Source: Nostoc sp. LEGE 12450
Lineage (GTDB): Bacteria; Cyanobacteriota; Cyanobacteriia; Cyanobacteriales; Nostocaceae
Assembly: GCF_015206895.1 (NCBI RefSeq)
Contig: NZ_JADEXU010000067.1
Span: 1-40,694, forward strand
Direction: 5' to 3'
DNA: 40,694 nucleotides
This document shows, one piece after another, positions 25,180-33,896 of the stretch (the stretch's first letter is position 1; each line of letters opens with the position of its first letter). The notes under the pieces are model-generated. The model was not told where the DNA came from. It did not search any database and saw only the letters and a list, made by a program, of their open reading frames with translations. The translations under genes and the position numbers were made by a program.

Positions 25180-26793
25180 ATGTTACGACTAACAGAAGTA
25201 AAGCTCCCGCTTGATCATCCTGAAGATGAGATCAAGACTGCCATCCTCAAAAAGCTGCAAATCACAGACGAAGATTTAATCAGCTATTCCATCTTCAAGC
25301 GTAGCTATGATGCCCGTAAGAAAGGAGAGATCGCTCTTGTTTATATTCTGGATGTAGAAACGACTCAAGAAACTCATCTACTCAAGCGCCTGAAAAAAGA
25401 TCCTCATGTGATGGTCACGCCAGACATGAGTTATCGCCCAGTGGCAAAAGCACCGAGCAATTTGGCGATTCGCCCCATAGTCATTGGTACTGGTCCTTGT
25501 GGCTTATTTGCGGGTTTGATGCTGGCGCAAATGGGGTTCCGTCCCATCATTTTAGAACGTGGGAAAAAAGTTCGCGATCGCACCGTTGATACTTTTGGCT
25601 TTTGGAAGAAAAAATCAGACTTCAACCCAGAATCTAATGCCCAATTTGGCGAAGGTGGGGCAGGGACATTCTCTGATGGCAAACTCTACAGTCAAGTCAA
25701 AGATCCTCAACATTATGGGCGTAAAGTACTAACCGAACTCGTCAATGCGGGAGCCTCACCGGAAATTCTTTATATCAACAAACCGCATATCGGCACTTTT
25801 AAATTGGTGGGAATCGTCCAAAGTATGCGTGCTAAAATCGAATCCCTCGGTGGTGAAATTCGCTTTCAAAGCCGGGTGGAAGATATTAACATCGAAAATG
25901 GACAGGTGCGGGGAGTTACCCTCGCTAGTAGGGAATATATCGCCAGCGATTATGTGGTTTTGGCAGTAGGGCATAGCGCCCGTGATACGTTCCAAATGCT
26001 ATTTAATCGTGGAGTTTACATCGAGCCAAAACCTTTTTCCATCGGCTTTCGGGTCGAACATCCCCAGTCTCTCATCGATCAATGTCGTTTCGGCCCTCAA
26101 GCTGGTCATAAGATTTTAGGTGCTGCCGATTATAAACTGGTTCACCACTGCCAAAATGGTCGTTCCGTTTATAGTTTTTGTATGTGTCCAGGAGGTTTGG
26201 TGGTTGCAGCCGCATCAGAACCAGGGCGACTTGTCACTAATGGGATGAGCCAATACTCTCGCAATGAGCGCAATGCCAATAGTGCGATCGTTGTGGGCAT
26301 CACCCCTGAAGATTATCCGGGCAATGCCTTGGCGGGAATCGACTTCCAACGGCGCTTGGAAGAACGGGCTTTTGAATTGGGCGGTGGAACTTATGAAGCG
26401 CCAGGGCAGTTGGTGGGAGACTTTCTCAATCATCGTCCTTCTACAGCATTCGGCACTGTTAAACCGTCTTATACACCGGGGGTACATTTGGGTGATTTGA
26501 GCGAGAGTTTACCAGATTATGCGATCGCAGCCATCCGCGAAGCCCTTCCCGCTTTTGACAAACAAATTAAAGGATTTGCGATGGACGATGCCGTTTTGAC
26601 TGGTGTGGAAACCCGCACGTCATCACCGATTCGGATTAAACGCAAAGAGGATTATCAAAGTTTAAATACAGTCGGTCTTTATCCTGCTGGTGAAGGCGCA
26701 GGATATGCAGGGGGAATTCTCTCGGCTGGTATCGATGGGATTAAGGTGGCGGAGGCAGTGGCTTTAAGTATTTTGAGGAATTGCGTAGTTTAA
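25180..26793 (+). CDS. FAD-dependent dehydrogenase (COG2509 type)
   Basis: A 537-residue flavoprotein. Residues 1-90 form a small RNA-binding-like or ferredoxin-fold domain found at the N-terminus of this family; the FAD-binding Rossmann motif VIGTGPCGLFAGLMLA starts near residue 102, with GGAGTFSDGKLYSQVKD near 162 and a C-terminal FAD contact GEGAGYAGGILSAGIDG near 506. Members are widespread in bacteria and chloroplasts but the reaction is not established. It lies 64 bp after the LD-carboxypeptidase on the same strand and may be cotranscribed, though no functional link is apparent. Confidence 0.9.
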   Translation: MLRLTEVKLPLDHPEDEIKTAILKKLQITDEDLISYSIFKRSYDARKKGEIALVYILDVETTQETHLLKRLKKDPHVMVTPDMSYRPVAKAPSNLAIRPIVIGTGPCGLFAGLMLAQMGFRPIILERGKKVRDRTVDTFGFWKKKSDFNPESNAQFGEGGAGTFSDGKLYSQVKDPQHYGRKVLTELVNAGASPEILYINKPHIGTFKLVGIVQSMRAKIESLGGEIRFQSRVEDINIENGQVRGVTLASREYIASDYVVLAVGHSARDTFQMLFNRGVYIEPKPFSIGFRVEHPQSLIDQCRFGPQAGHKILGAADYKLVHHCQNGRSVYSFCMCPGGLVVAAASEPGRLVTNGMSQYSRNERNANSAIVVGITPEDYPGNALAGIDFQRRLEERAFELGGGTYEAPGQLVGDFLNHRPSTAFGTVKPSYTPGVHLGDLSESLPDYAIAAIREALPAFDKQIKGFAMDDAVLTGVETRTSSPIRIKRKEDYQSLNTVGLYPAGEGAGYAGGILSAGIDGIKVAEAVALSILRNCVV

Positions 26794-26810
26794 CGCCGTA
26801 GGCATCATAA

Positions 26811-26936
26811 TGCAAAGTCTTCAACGGCGACTTGGGAATTATCACCGATATAGACACTGTTGAGCAAGAAGTTGCTTTTCAGTATGAAGAACGCAATGTC
26901 ATTTATGATTACGCTGACCTCAATGAAGAACCTTAG
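26811..26936 (+). pseudogene. Relic of a RecD2-type helicase gene
   Basis: An open stretch without a start codon reads KVFNGDLGIITDIDTVEQEV, then AFQYEERNVIYDYADLNEEP and stop. I recognise the FNGDLG...I.ID...V.Y...LNE pattern as the segment just before the last helicase motifs of RecD2/RecD-like ATP-dependent DNA helicases. Only about 40 residues survive; the upstream helicase core and the downstream HKSQG-type motif are absent. It is preceded by an in-frame stop and follows the flavoprotein gene by 18 bases. Identification is from memory of the family, so moderately sure. Confidence 0.65.
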
Positions 26937-26998
26937 TGGTTTCTAATTAAATTTAAAAAGTTTTTGCAATACAACTCGCATGGGCGTTGTTATGCTAC

Positions 26999-28102
26999 TC
27001 AATGGAGTTGCGACAGGGTTTGATAGTCTGTGTAGCCATGTTCACTACCACCATAGAACGCCCTCACGTCACTTTCGCTCAGGGGGGCATTGAGCCGTAG
27101 CCGATCCACTAAATCAGGGTTAGAGATGAACAGTCGTCCAAAAACTATGGCATCAGCCCGCCCGCTTGTAATTGCTTCATCACCTCGTTGTCGATCAAAC
27201 CCACCCACAGCTATCAGTGTTCCTTGGTAAACGGGACGTAGGAGATCAATGGGGTTAAACTTCGGTGCAGTTCCTCTGGCGTAACCTCGGTCATACCCCA
27301 CGTGCAAGTATGCCAAACCCAATGGACTGAGTGCTTTTGCGACATAGGTGTAAGTTTCGGCAGGATCGTCATCGAATGTGTCGTTGACTGTGAAGCCGGG
27401 GGCAATCTTGACCCCAATCCGCTCCGCTCCCCGGACGCTACACAGAGCATTGACTACTTCGAGCGTGAAGCGAGTTCGATTCTCCAATGTGCCACCATAG
27501 GCATCGGTGCGTTGGTTGGAGCTGCTGACTTGGAACTGGTTGGGTAGGTATCCAGTTGCTGCATGAAGTTCCACACCATCAAAACCTGCTTCAATAGAGA
27601 GTTCTGCCGCTCTGCGGTACTCCTCTACTATTTCGGGGATTTCGTCCAACTCTAATGGACGGGGTATCTCGAAAGGGACTTTGTCATCCCAAATGTGAAC
27701 TTCTTCGGACACCACCGGGACAGCCGAAGGTGCGATCGGTCGGGCATGGTTAGGTAATAGGGAGGAATGCGACACCCGTCCAGCGTGCATCAGTTGCACA
27801 AATATCCGACCTCCAGCAGCATGAACTGCATCTGTCACTTTTCGCCAGCCTGCAACCTGCTCCTCGTTGTGCAACCCAGGACAGGTTGTGTAACCTCGCC
27901 CCATTGGACTTGGATGCGTCCCTTCCGTAATAATGAGTCCCGCCGAAGCTCGCTGGGTGTAGTATTCGACCATTAGGGGGGTAGGTACACACTCAGTAGT
28001 TGCCCGGAGACGGGACATCGGAGACATGATGATGCGGTTGGGAAGATCGAGCGAACCTAGTCTAACTGGCGCGAACAGTCCTGATTTTTCTGGCATTGGC
28101 AT
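26999..28102 (-). CDS. Old yellow enzyme family alkene reductase
   Basis: A 367-residue FMN-dependent NAD(P)H oxidoreductase that reduces activated C=C bonds and often electrophilic or nitro compounds. Recognisable segments: LPNRIIMSPMSRLRA (N-terminal barrel strand), GRIFVQLMHAGRVSH, ELHAATGYLPNQF (substrate-binding His; HN or HA variant), SNQRTDAYGGTLENR and the FMN phosphate site AIVFGRLFISNPDL. Length fits the family. M3 (24 kDa-insensitive difference of two codons) is an equally good start. A candidate operator palindrome lies about 190 bp upstream. Probably involved in detoxification, judged from the family only. Confidence 0.94.
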   Translation of the reverse strand: MPMPEKSGLFAPVRLGSLDLPNRIIMSPMSRLRATTECVPTPLMVEYYTQRASAGLIITEGTHPSPMGRGYTTCPGLHNEEQVAGWRKVTDAVHAAGGRIFVQLMHAGRVSHSSLLPNHARPIAPSAVPVVSEEVHIWDDKVPFEIPRPLELDEIPEIVEEYRRAAELSIEAGFDGVELHAATGYLPNQFQVSSSNQRTDAYGGTLENRTRFTLEVVNALCSVRGAERIGVKIAPGFTVNDTFDDDPAETYTYVAKALSPLGLAYLHVGYDRGYARGTAPKFNPIDLLRPVYQGTLIAVGGFDRQRGDEAITSGRADAIVFGRLFISNPDLVDRLRLNAPLSESDVRAFYGGSEHGYTDYQTLSQLH

Positions 28103-28533
28103 TTATTCCTCTTCTAGAACTAGGGCGATAGCGTAGCGGTAGCGAGTCCACGAGCGTCTGCGGCGGTAAACTACGCTCCACCGACAACCTCAAAATACTG
28201 CCCTACAGATAACTTCAAGATAACTGAATCCAGAACGCTGAAAAATAGCTCTGATTAATTGCCCCATAGATCGCCTTGCGGCATCACTATTTATTATATG
28301 GAAAGCTTGCATATAATCTTTTTCTTGATGACGACAAATAGAACATTACAACCAACGCCTGTCATTTGCCTCTTACACCATTATCTGGTATTGCCAATAT
28401 CAATTTTAATCTCAAGCCCCACCTAGATGCTTTCGAGGCAGGGCTTTAGTTTTTATGGCTGGAGTCGATATGCAATCATGCCTCAAGCGCGATGGCGTAC
28501 ACGCCCTTTCCGGTGGCGATCGCAATGGGAAAT
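28103..28533. other. Intergenic region upstream of the OYE gene
   Basis: These 431 bases contain a GC-rich dispersed sequence (about 28119-28188, with GCGATAGCGTAGCGGTAGCG) and the palindrome at 28293-28317. An imperfect hairpin of AAGCCC and GGGCTT lies at about 28413-28446 and is followed on the plus strand by TAGTTTTT. The plus-strand open frame starting at 28427 is the antisense shadow of the gene at 28534-28800. Confidence 0.55.
28293..28317. promoter_or_regulatory. Palindrome, candidate operator/promoter
   Basis: ATTATATG and CATATAAT are perfect eight-base arms around GAAAGCTTG. Each arm contains a TATAAT-like hexamer, one per strand. The size suits a dimeric repressor of the OYE reductase or another gene; no regulator gene is adjacent. 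Confidence 0.35.
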
Positions 28534-28800
28534 TTATCCGATTGTTAAAGCTGGTTCTTCACAGAAGTTAAATAGGGCTGACTCAGTTTCTGATTCATCT
28601 TCAAAGACAGCAGAGATGTACCATTCACAGGGTGAATCATTCGTATATTCAGCCCAAGCAATGGTTACTGTTTCACCCGATGGAATCCCTGAATCACTCA
28701 AGGTAAATGAAGCCCAATCTTCATCATCGACAGATACCCACAACTCTGTAATTGCCTGTTCGGTATCATTGGTAACGGTAAAGGTGAATTGATCTGACAT
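28534..28800 (-). CDS. Small acidic protein, unknown function
   Basis: An 88-residue, strongly acidic protein that I do not assign to a named family. The pattern of alternating hydrophobic residues (FTFTVTNDTEQAITELWVSV, EWYISAVFEDES) suggests a single immunoglobulin-like beta sandwich. Two cysteines (CEWY and FNFCEE) could form a disulfide. No signal peptide is seen. A GGCAGGG purine stretch precedes the ATG at a suitable distance. Similar short proteins exist in cyanobacteria, as far as I recall. The overlapping plus-strand frame has poorer composition and is rejected. Confidence 0.65.
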   Translation of the reverse strand: MSDQFTFTVTNDTEQAITELWVSVDDEDWASFTLSDSGIPSGETVTIAWAEYTNDSPCEWYISAVFEDESETESALFNFCEEPALTIG

Positions 28801-29156
28801 AAATGGCCCTGCCTTTTAGCGATAAATAAATTGCAGATTGTCAGTCACCGATTATACTGCCACTTTTTTTAAAAGATGTCATGTTAACTGCTATAGTATA
28901 TACCCAGAGGTAGTTTCAAGCTTTTTTTGGCTAAATTTAATTTTATTAAATAGTGTTAAAAATATCACCAATTAGTCTATGGAGATAGGCAATGCCATGT
29001 AATAGCAGATTTAGGTTGTGGTTCGGTTAAGGCAAAAGATGCGATGAATCGCCGTCAAGACAAAAGACCGATTATTGTAGAGACGGCGATTTATCGCGTC
29101 TTTGGATCTAACAAAAGTAGTTGAGAGCGATCGCTAAACCATACTACAAATCGCCC
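28801..29156. other. Intergenic region with dispersed repeats
   Basis: AT-rich sequence followed by two copies of the dispersed palindrome, a diverged one at about 29037-29062 and a good one at 29076-29101. One HIP1 octamer lies before the rlmL stop codon. No gene is visible. Confidence 0.6.
29076..29101. repeat. Dispersed palindromic repeat copy
   Basis: Core identical to those at 10501 and 21043. It lies just downstream of the 3' end of rlmL and may influence transcript ends. Confidence 0.82.
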
Positions 29157-30278
29157 TTAATACAACTCATATTTCATTAACTGACAAGGCAACGCTCCGT
29201 TGTACACCGCAATTCGCTTGGATGATTTCAGCCCAATGGATTGAGACAGTTCCTTGTTGCCACTCAGCACAAACGCAGTCCAGCCTTTGAAGCGTTGTTT
29301 CAGCACATCGCCCAAAAGTTTGTAAAATGCCCCTAAATCAATATCTCGCCCCAAGCGTTCGCCATAAGGTGGATTGCAGAATAAAACCCCACTGTCTGCG
29401 GGGGCAACAACATCGGCAAGCTCCATTTGAGAAAACCATACATGATTATCAACGCCGCAGTTTTGAGCATTGTTAATCGCTTGCTCGATTATATTTTCAT
29501 CGCGATCGCTTCCCCAAATAGGTGCGGGAAGGGTATCCAGTTGGCTGTCCTTAGCTTCTTGAAGCAGCTTTTCTAAAAGGGCCAAATCAAAATCGAGCCA
29601 ATTTTCAAATCCAAAGGACTCACGAAACAGCCCTGGTGCTATGTTCAGTGCTTTTAAGCTCGCTTCCAGGGGTAAAGTGCCAGAACCACAGAGAGGATCG
29701 TAAAACATCTGGTCTGGCTTCCAACCCGAAAGTTGAATTAGGGCAGCAGCCAGAGATTCCTTCAGAGGGGCTGATCCAACCGCAGGGCGATAGCCTCGGC
29801 GGTGTAGACTATTTCCAGAACTATCGAGTTTGACGGTACAAAAGTCGCGCTCAATGTGAACATTAACCCGCACATCTGGTTCATGAAGTTCTACATTTGA
29901 ACGCTCACCCAGCTTTTCCTGCTGCTGATCGACGATCGCATTTTTGACCTGTAGAGATGTGAAGTGGCTGTGGTTGAGGTGTTTGTTTTTGCCCGTGACA
30001 TTCACAGCTAGCGTCATGTCTGGCATTAAATAGTTTACCCAATCGATAGTCTGGATACCGCGATAGAGATCATCGGCATTTTGGCAAGGAAACTCATCGA
30101 TATCCACCAAGATTCGGAACGGTAGCCTAGCCCAGAGGTTGACGCGATAAAGCAGAGTGCGATCGCCCTCAAAGGCGACACCGCAAAATCCTGGCTCCAC
30201 AGAATGGGCTCCCAGTTGCTCTAACTCCTGAGCCGCAAGAGTTTCTAATCCGCGAGCAACCGTTGCAAAATAATTCAT
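29157..30278 (-). CDS. rlmL: THUMP-domain 23S rRNA guanine-N2 methyltransferase
   Basis: A 373-residue SAM-dependent RNA methyltransferase of the RlmL/YcbY type (COG0116), which in E. coli modifies G2445 of 23S rRNA; this short form lacks the second (RlmK) half. An N-terminal ferredoxin-like and THUMP region (about 1-155, with VNVHIERDFCTVKLDSSG) is followed by the Rossmann methyltransferase: SAM loop FYDPLCGSGTLPLEA near residue 190 and catalytic CNPPYGERLG near 305. HRRGYRPAVGSAPLKESLAA is the typical linker. The start codon at 30278 falls in a heptamer repeat. It follows the galU-like gene by 112 bp on the same strand. Confidence 0.93.
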   Translation of the reverse strand: MNYFATVARGLETLAAQELEQLGAHSVEPGFCGVAFEGDRTLLYRVNLWARLPFRILVDIDEFPCQNADDLYRGIQTIDWVNYLMPDMTLAVNVTGKNKHLNHSHFTSLQVKNAIVDQQQEKLGERSNVELHEPDVRVNVHIERDFCTVKLDSSGNSLHRRGYRPAVGSAPLKESLAAALIQLSGWKPDQMFYDPLCGSGTLPLEASLKALNIAPGLFRESFGFENWLDFDLALLEKLLQEAKDSQLDTLPAPIWGSDRDENIIEQAINNAQNCGVDNHVWFSQMELADVVAPADSGVLFCNPPYGERLGRDIDLGAFYKLLGDVLKQRFKGWTAFVLSGNKELSQSIGLKSSKRIAVYNGALPCQLMKYELY

Positions 30279-30307
30279 AATTCGTAATTCGTAATTCGTA
30301 ATTAATG
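30273..30307. repeat. Heptamer short tandem repeat at the rlmL start
   Basis: Units ATTCATA, ATTCGTA (three times) and ATTAATG. The first unit contains the rlmL start codon (30276-30278, minus strand), so the repeat forms the whole proximal leader. Confidence 0.85.
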
Positions 30308-30390
30308 GCTACTAGTAACTAAATTTATTGGTGGAGAATAAAAAGATTATGCCTTTTTCAGAGCAAGCGACTTTTTGAACAAAGATTAAT

Positions 30391-31278
30391 CTAAAAATTT
30401 CTAAAATCAATCATCGTCTGACGATAAGTATCTGGCAAACCTGTATCAAAACACTTCCCTTTAACAACATATCCTGTAATTCCCTCTTCCTGACGCAATC
30501 TATCAAGAGAAGATGTTAATTGAAATTCGCCTCGTTCTCGTAAATTTTGGTTGATGTGTTCTGCTAAAAAGTCAAAAATTTTCGGAGTAAGTAAATACAA
30601 ACCAAATATACATAAAAACTCGTTTTCTACCATTCCCTCTACATGCAAATGTTGTTGTGCATATTCAATGGTTGGTTTTTCATAAAGTTGTGTAACTTCT
30701 AAAATCGAGTTTAACTCTTGCCAAGTTCCTGTTACACATCCAGATGTATGAAGATTTTCTGCTGGCGTTGTAGTTAAGCTAACAACACTTCGATTAACTT
30801 GTTTATAAACATCTAAAACTTGACCAGCACAAGATTTTTTAATATCGGATGCATAAACATGATCGCCCAACATTAGCAAAAATGGCTCATCTTTTACCCA
30901 ATCTTTGGCACAATATACCGCATGACCATAGCCTAATTGTTCCTCTTGCAATAAAAACGTAATTTTGCTACCTAAATCTTCGAGATATCGGCTATATTCT
31001 TGATTTTGCGGTGAAAGTTTCTTGAAAAGTTCTTTTTTAGGGGGGTTTTTCAATAAATCTTCAAATACTTCTCGATCGTCCGGCTGTACCACAATCCCAA
31101 CTTCTGTAATTCCAGCACTAATTGCTTCTTCAATAATTGCGAGAATGACAGGTTTTGCCCTCCCATCTCGATCAATAATCGGAAAAAGTTCTTTTTTCAC
31201 AACCTTAGTCGCTGGAAACAACCGAGTCCCAAAACCAGCTACCGGAATTACAGCTTTTCTAACTTGATTTTTCTGCAT
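30391..31278 (-). CDS. galU: UTP-glucose-1-phosphate uridylyltransferase-like nucleotidyltransferase
   Basis: A 295-residue sugar-nucleotide synthase: UTP + glucose-1-phosphate to UDP-glucose is the expected reaction, supplying glycolipids and polysaccharides. GalU-type motifs: KAVIPVAGFGTRLFPATKVV (nucleotide-binding, residues 8-27), KKELFPIIDRDGRAKPVI, EEQLGYGHAVYCAKDW (uracil/sugar region) and LLMLGDHVYASD. The usual GalU motif reads KPxIQ; here it is KPVIL, and some cyanobacteria use a different enzyme (CugP), so the exact substrate needs caution. It is 45 bp downstream of hemW on the same strand. Confidence 0.85.
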   Translation of the reverse strand: MQKNQVRKAVIPVAGFGTRLFPATKVVKKELFPIIDRDGRAKPVILAIIEEAISAGITEVGIVVQPDDREVFEDLLKNPPKKELFKKLSPQNQEYSRYLEDLGSKITFLLQEEQLGYGHAVYCAKDWVKDEPFLLMLGDHVYASDIKKSCAGQVLDVYKQVNRSVVSLTTTPAENLHTSGCVTGTWQELNSILEVTQLYEKPTIEYAQQHLHVEGMVENEFLCIFGLYLLTPKIFDFLAEHINQNLRERGEFQLTSSLDRLRQEEGITGYVVKGKCFDTGLPDTYRQTMIDFRNF

Positions 31279-31323
31279 AAACCTCGCCTCCTCTCTCTGC
31301 GGACTCTGCGCCGCTGCGGTTCG

Positions 31324-32505
31324 TCACCCCAACTTATCAAACAACTCCGCCAACACCACATTAGAAAACAAAAAACCTTGGGGATCAATCAAACGCAACC
31401 TTCCCCCTGCAACTTCCACCCAACCTTTATCAAAATACGATCGCAAACATCGGCAAATTTCCTCTACCTTCTCTTCGCCAAACGCCTCCACCAACGCTGC
31501 CAAACTCAAACCCTCCGCCAAACGCAACCCCAACATTAACGTTTCTAACAATACTTCCTTTGGGGGGGTAACATCACAATCAATTACACCACCAGCTTGT
31601 ACCCACTGGTAATACTCCCTAGTCTTACGCGGACGAGTGAAGCGTTTCCCTTCAACATAACTCGCCGCACCCATACCAAAGCCGTAGTAAGGGCGGTTTT
31701 CCCAATAAACTCGATTATGCCGACACTGATGCTTAGGTTGAGCATAATTAGAAATCTCATAATGCTCATAACCTGCACCAGTCAAAGCCTGCTGCGCCAT
31801 CTGGTACATTTTGACTGTGGCTTCATCCGTCGGTAAAGGTGTATCACCCGGTTTATAATAACGACCAAAGGCTGTACCTGGTTCAATGGTAAGATCGTAT
31901 ATGGAAATGTGAGTGGGTAAAATTTCTACCGCTTTAGTTAGAGAATCCTGCCATTGATCCAAAGACTGATGCGGCAACCCAGAAATTAAGTCTAAGCTGA
32001 ATTCGGGAATCTCGACTTGGTGGATTAACTCCACAGCTGCGAAAATATCTTCAACTGAGTGCGATCGCCCCGCCCTTTGCAACAATTCTTTTTGAAAGGC
32101 TTGTACACCCAAACTTACCCGGTTCACACCTGCACTGCGATAGCCTACTATATGTGCTAAATCAAAGGTACCTGGGTCAATTTCCATAGAAATCTCTGCC
32201 TCAGATGCAATACCAAAATGCTTCTCCAATTCTCCTACTATCCTTTGTAGCTGTTCTGTTGATAGCAGCGAAGGAGTACCACCACCGAAGAAAATTGTCT
32301 TTAGGGGTGGGTCAAAGGCTGGTGTAATGGCAATTTCTTGACATAATACCTCAACATATTGGGAGATAGTACCAGATGTTTCGCCCCGCAAGCGATCGCC
32401 CACAACAGACACCGGGAAATCACAATAAAAGCATCGTCGTCTGCAAAAGGGAATATGCACATAAGCAGAACTCGCAATTCCAGAAACACTAAATTTTTGA
32501 CTCAT
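31324..32505 (-). CDS. hemW: Radical SAM heme chaperone HemW
   Basis: A 393-residue radical SAM protein. HIPFCRRRCFYCDFPV (residues 18-33) carries the CxxxCxxC cluster motif followed by DF rather than the extra cysteine (CxC) of true coproporphyrinogen dehydrogenase HemN, so it is HemW, which binds and delivers heme, not HemN. Also visible: IFFGGGTPSLLS, EIDPGTFD, GVNRVSLGVQAFQ, LISGLPHQ and the HemW-type HRxxxYWxxxPYxGxGxGA (HNRVYWENRPYYGFGMGAAS). The repeat-containing 45-bp gap leads into the galU-like gene; translation starts at ATG 32505. Confidence 0.94.
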   Translation of the reverse strand: MSQKFSVSGIASSAYVHIPFCRRRCFYCDFPVSVVGDRLRGETSGTISQYVEVLCQEIAITPAFDPPLKTIFFGGGTPSLLSTEQLQRIVGELEKHFGIASEAEISMEIDPGTFDLAHIVGYRSAGVNRVSLGVQAFQKELLQRAGRSHSVEDIFAAVELIHQVEIPEFSLDLISGLPHQSLDQWQDSLTKAVEILPTHISIYDLTIEPGTAFGRYYKPGDTPLPTDEATVKMYQMAQQALTGAGYEHYEISNYAQPKHQCRHNRVYWENRPYYGFGMGAASYVEGKRFTRPRKTREYYQWVQAGGVIDCDVTPPKEVLLETLMLGLRLAEGLSLAALVEAFGEEKVEEICRCLRSYFDKGWVEVAGGRLRLIDPQGFLFSNVVLAELFDKLG

Positions 32506-32756
32506 TTTGAGAAAAGGTTTAAGTTAAGCTAACTGCGAATTAGAGACAATGAAAATGAGCAGTTAATTTACAAATTTTTGTCGTTTTACAAAGAAACAAT
32601 GAAAAATATTAAGATAAAAGCCTTTAGTTATAATAATTGCAGATATTGTCAGCCTAAACCCTTAGTGTAAGTCAATATTGATTAGTTTATCTTACCGATG
32701 AAATAAAAAATACTTAACTTTCTCGGTGAACACAGTTGCAGGAAAACAACATAACC

Positions 32757-33833
32757 ATGCTTGACGCAATTATCATTTTCTCATTTATCCTGGCAGCTTC
32801 GGGAATAGGGTTCTACAGCATTGAACTACTACCCAATGGCACTCTCGATCAGGTAACGAATCTAGAAGCTTTACGCTTAGTTGTTGCCGTCTTTGCCGCT
32901 ATTATTGGTGGTGCGATCGGGCTGAGTTTCCAGACGACATATCGCCGTCTAGAATCACAAGTCAAAGAAATGCCTCTGGAAGTGATTTTAACTCGTGCCA
33001 TTGGCTTAGTAATTGGCTTGTTGCTAGCTAACCTCATGTTAGCCCCACTATTCTTACTACCTATACCGGCGGATTTTGGATTTATTAAGCCGCTTGTGGC
33101 AGTTGTCGGTAGTATTATCCTCTCCGTCACTGGCATGAATTTGGCAGACACCCACGGACGAGGTTTATTGCGGTTCATTAATCCCAACACCGTCGAATCG
33201 ATGGTTGTGGAAGGAACGCTAAAACCAGCTAATACGAAAGTTTTAGACACCAGTTGCATTATTGATGGTCGCATTGAAGCGCTATTAGAAACAGGGTTTC
33301 TAGAAGGACAAATTCTCGTACCGCAATTTGTCTTGCAAGAACTCCAACAAGTAGCAGATGCTAGCAAAGACCAAAAGCGGGTGCGGGGAAGGAGAGGACT
33401 AGAAATTCTCAACCGCATTAAGGAAGAATATCCCGATCGCATTTTGATTAATGCAGTTGACTACGAAGATATTCCCACAGTCGATGCCAAGTTAGTGCGC
33501 TTTGCCCAAGAAATTAGCGGCACACTGCTAACCAATGACTACAACTTGTCTAAAGTCGCCAGCGTTCAAAAAGTACCTGTTTTGAATGTGAATGATTTAG
33601 TGAACGCCGTCCGTCCCAGTTATCTACCTGGTGATAACTTGGATTTGAAAATTCTCAAGGAAGGCAAAGAACCCAGTCAAGGTATTGGCTATCTAGATGA
33701 CGGCACAATGGTAGTCGTTGAAGAAGGTAGCAGTTATGTTGGTGGTGAACTGCGAGTAGTAGTTACCAGTGCTTTGCAAACCACCGCAGGAAGAATGATT
33801 TTTGCCAAACCCCAAGCATCAGCATTGGCGTGA
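32757..33833 (+). CDS. PIN/TRAM domain membrane protein (YacL-like)
   Basis: A 358-residue protein. Four hydrophobic helices occupy about the first 125 residues. A PIN nuclease-like domain follows, starting VLDTSCIIDGRIEALLETGF, with further acidic residues in VLQELQQVAD, TVDAKLVRFAQ and LLTNDYNLSKVA, the four-acid PIN site. The C-terminus is a TRAM domain (PSQGIGYLDDGTMVVVEEGS), a predicted nucleic-acid-binding barrel. YacL-type proteins are widespread and thought to act as membrane-tethered RNases. I chose ATG 32757 because an AGGAAA element precedes it; a TTG 21 bases upstream would add seven residues. Confidence 0.92.
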   Translation: MLDAIIIFSFILAASGIGFYSIELLPNGTLDQVTNLEALRLVVAVFAAIIGGAIGLSFQTTYRRLESQVKEMPLEVILTRAIGLVIGLLLANLMLAPLFLLPIPADFGFIKPLVAVVGSIILSVTGMNLADTHGRGLLRFINPNTVESMVVEGTLKPANTKVLDTSCIIDGRIEALLETGFLEGQILVPQFVLQELQQVADASKDQKRVRGRRGLEILNRIKEEYPDRILINAVDYEDIPTVDAKLVRFAQEISGTLLTNDYNLSKVASVQKVPVLNVNDLVNAVRPSYLPGDNLDLKILKEGKEPSQGIGYLDDGTMVVVEEGSSYVGGELRVVVTSALQTTAGRMIFAKPQASALA

Positions 33834-33869
33834 GGGAAATGTCCGGTGCAATTAAATATAAATTGTGCG

Positions 33870-33892
33870 TCGGTGCAGTCAACCTGCACCGA
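33870..33892. terminator. Bidirectional hairpin terminator
   Basis: TCGGTGCAG pairs with CTGCACCGA (nine bases, TCAAC loop), followed by TTATTTAT. It lies between the convergent PIN/TRAM gene and the Rpn-like nuclease gene. Confidence 0.75.
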
Positions 33893-33896
33893 TTAT

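Noticed and set aside
28427..28792. Plus-strand open frame of 121 codons
   Set aside because: It is antisense to the small acidic protein gene, which has better composition and a ribosome binding site.
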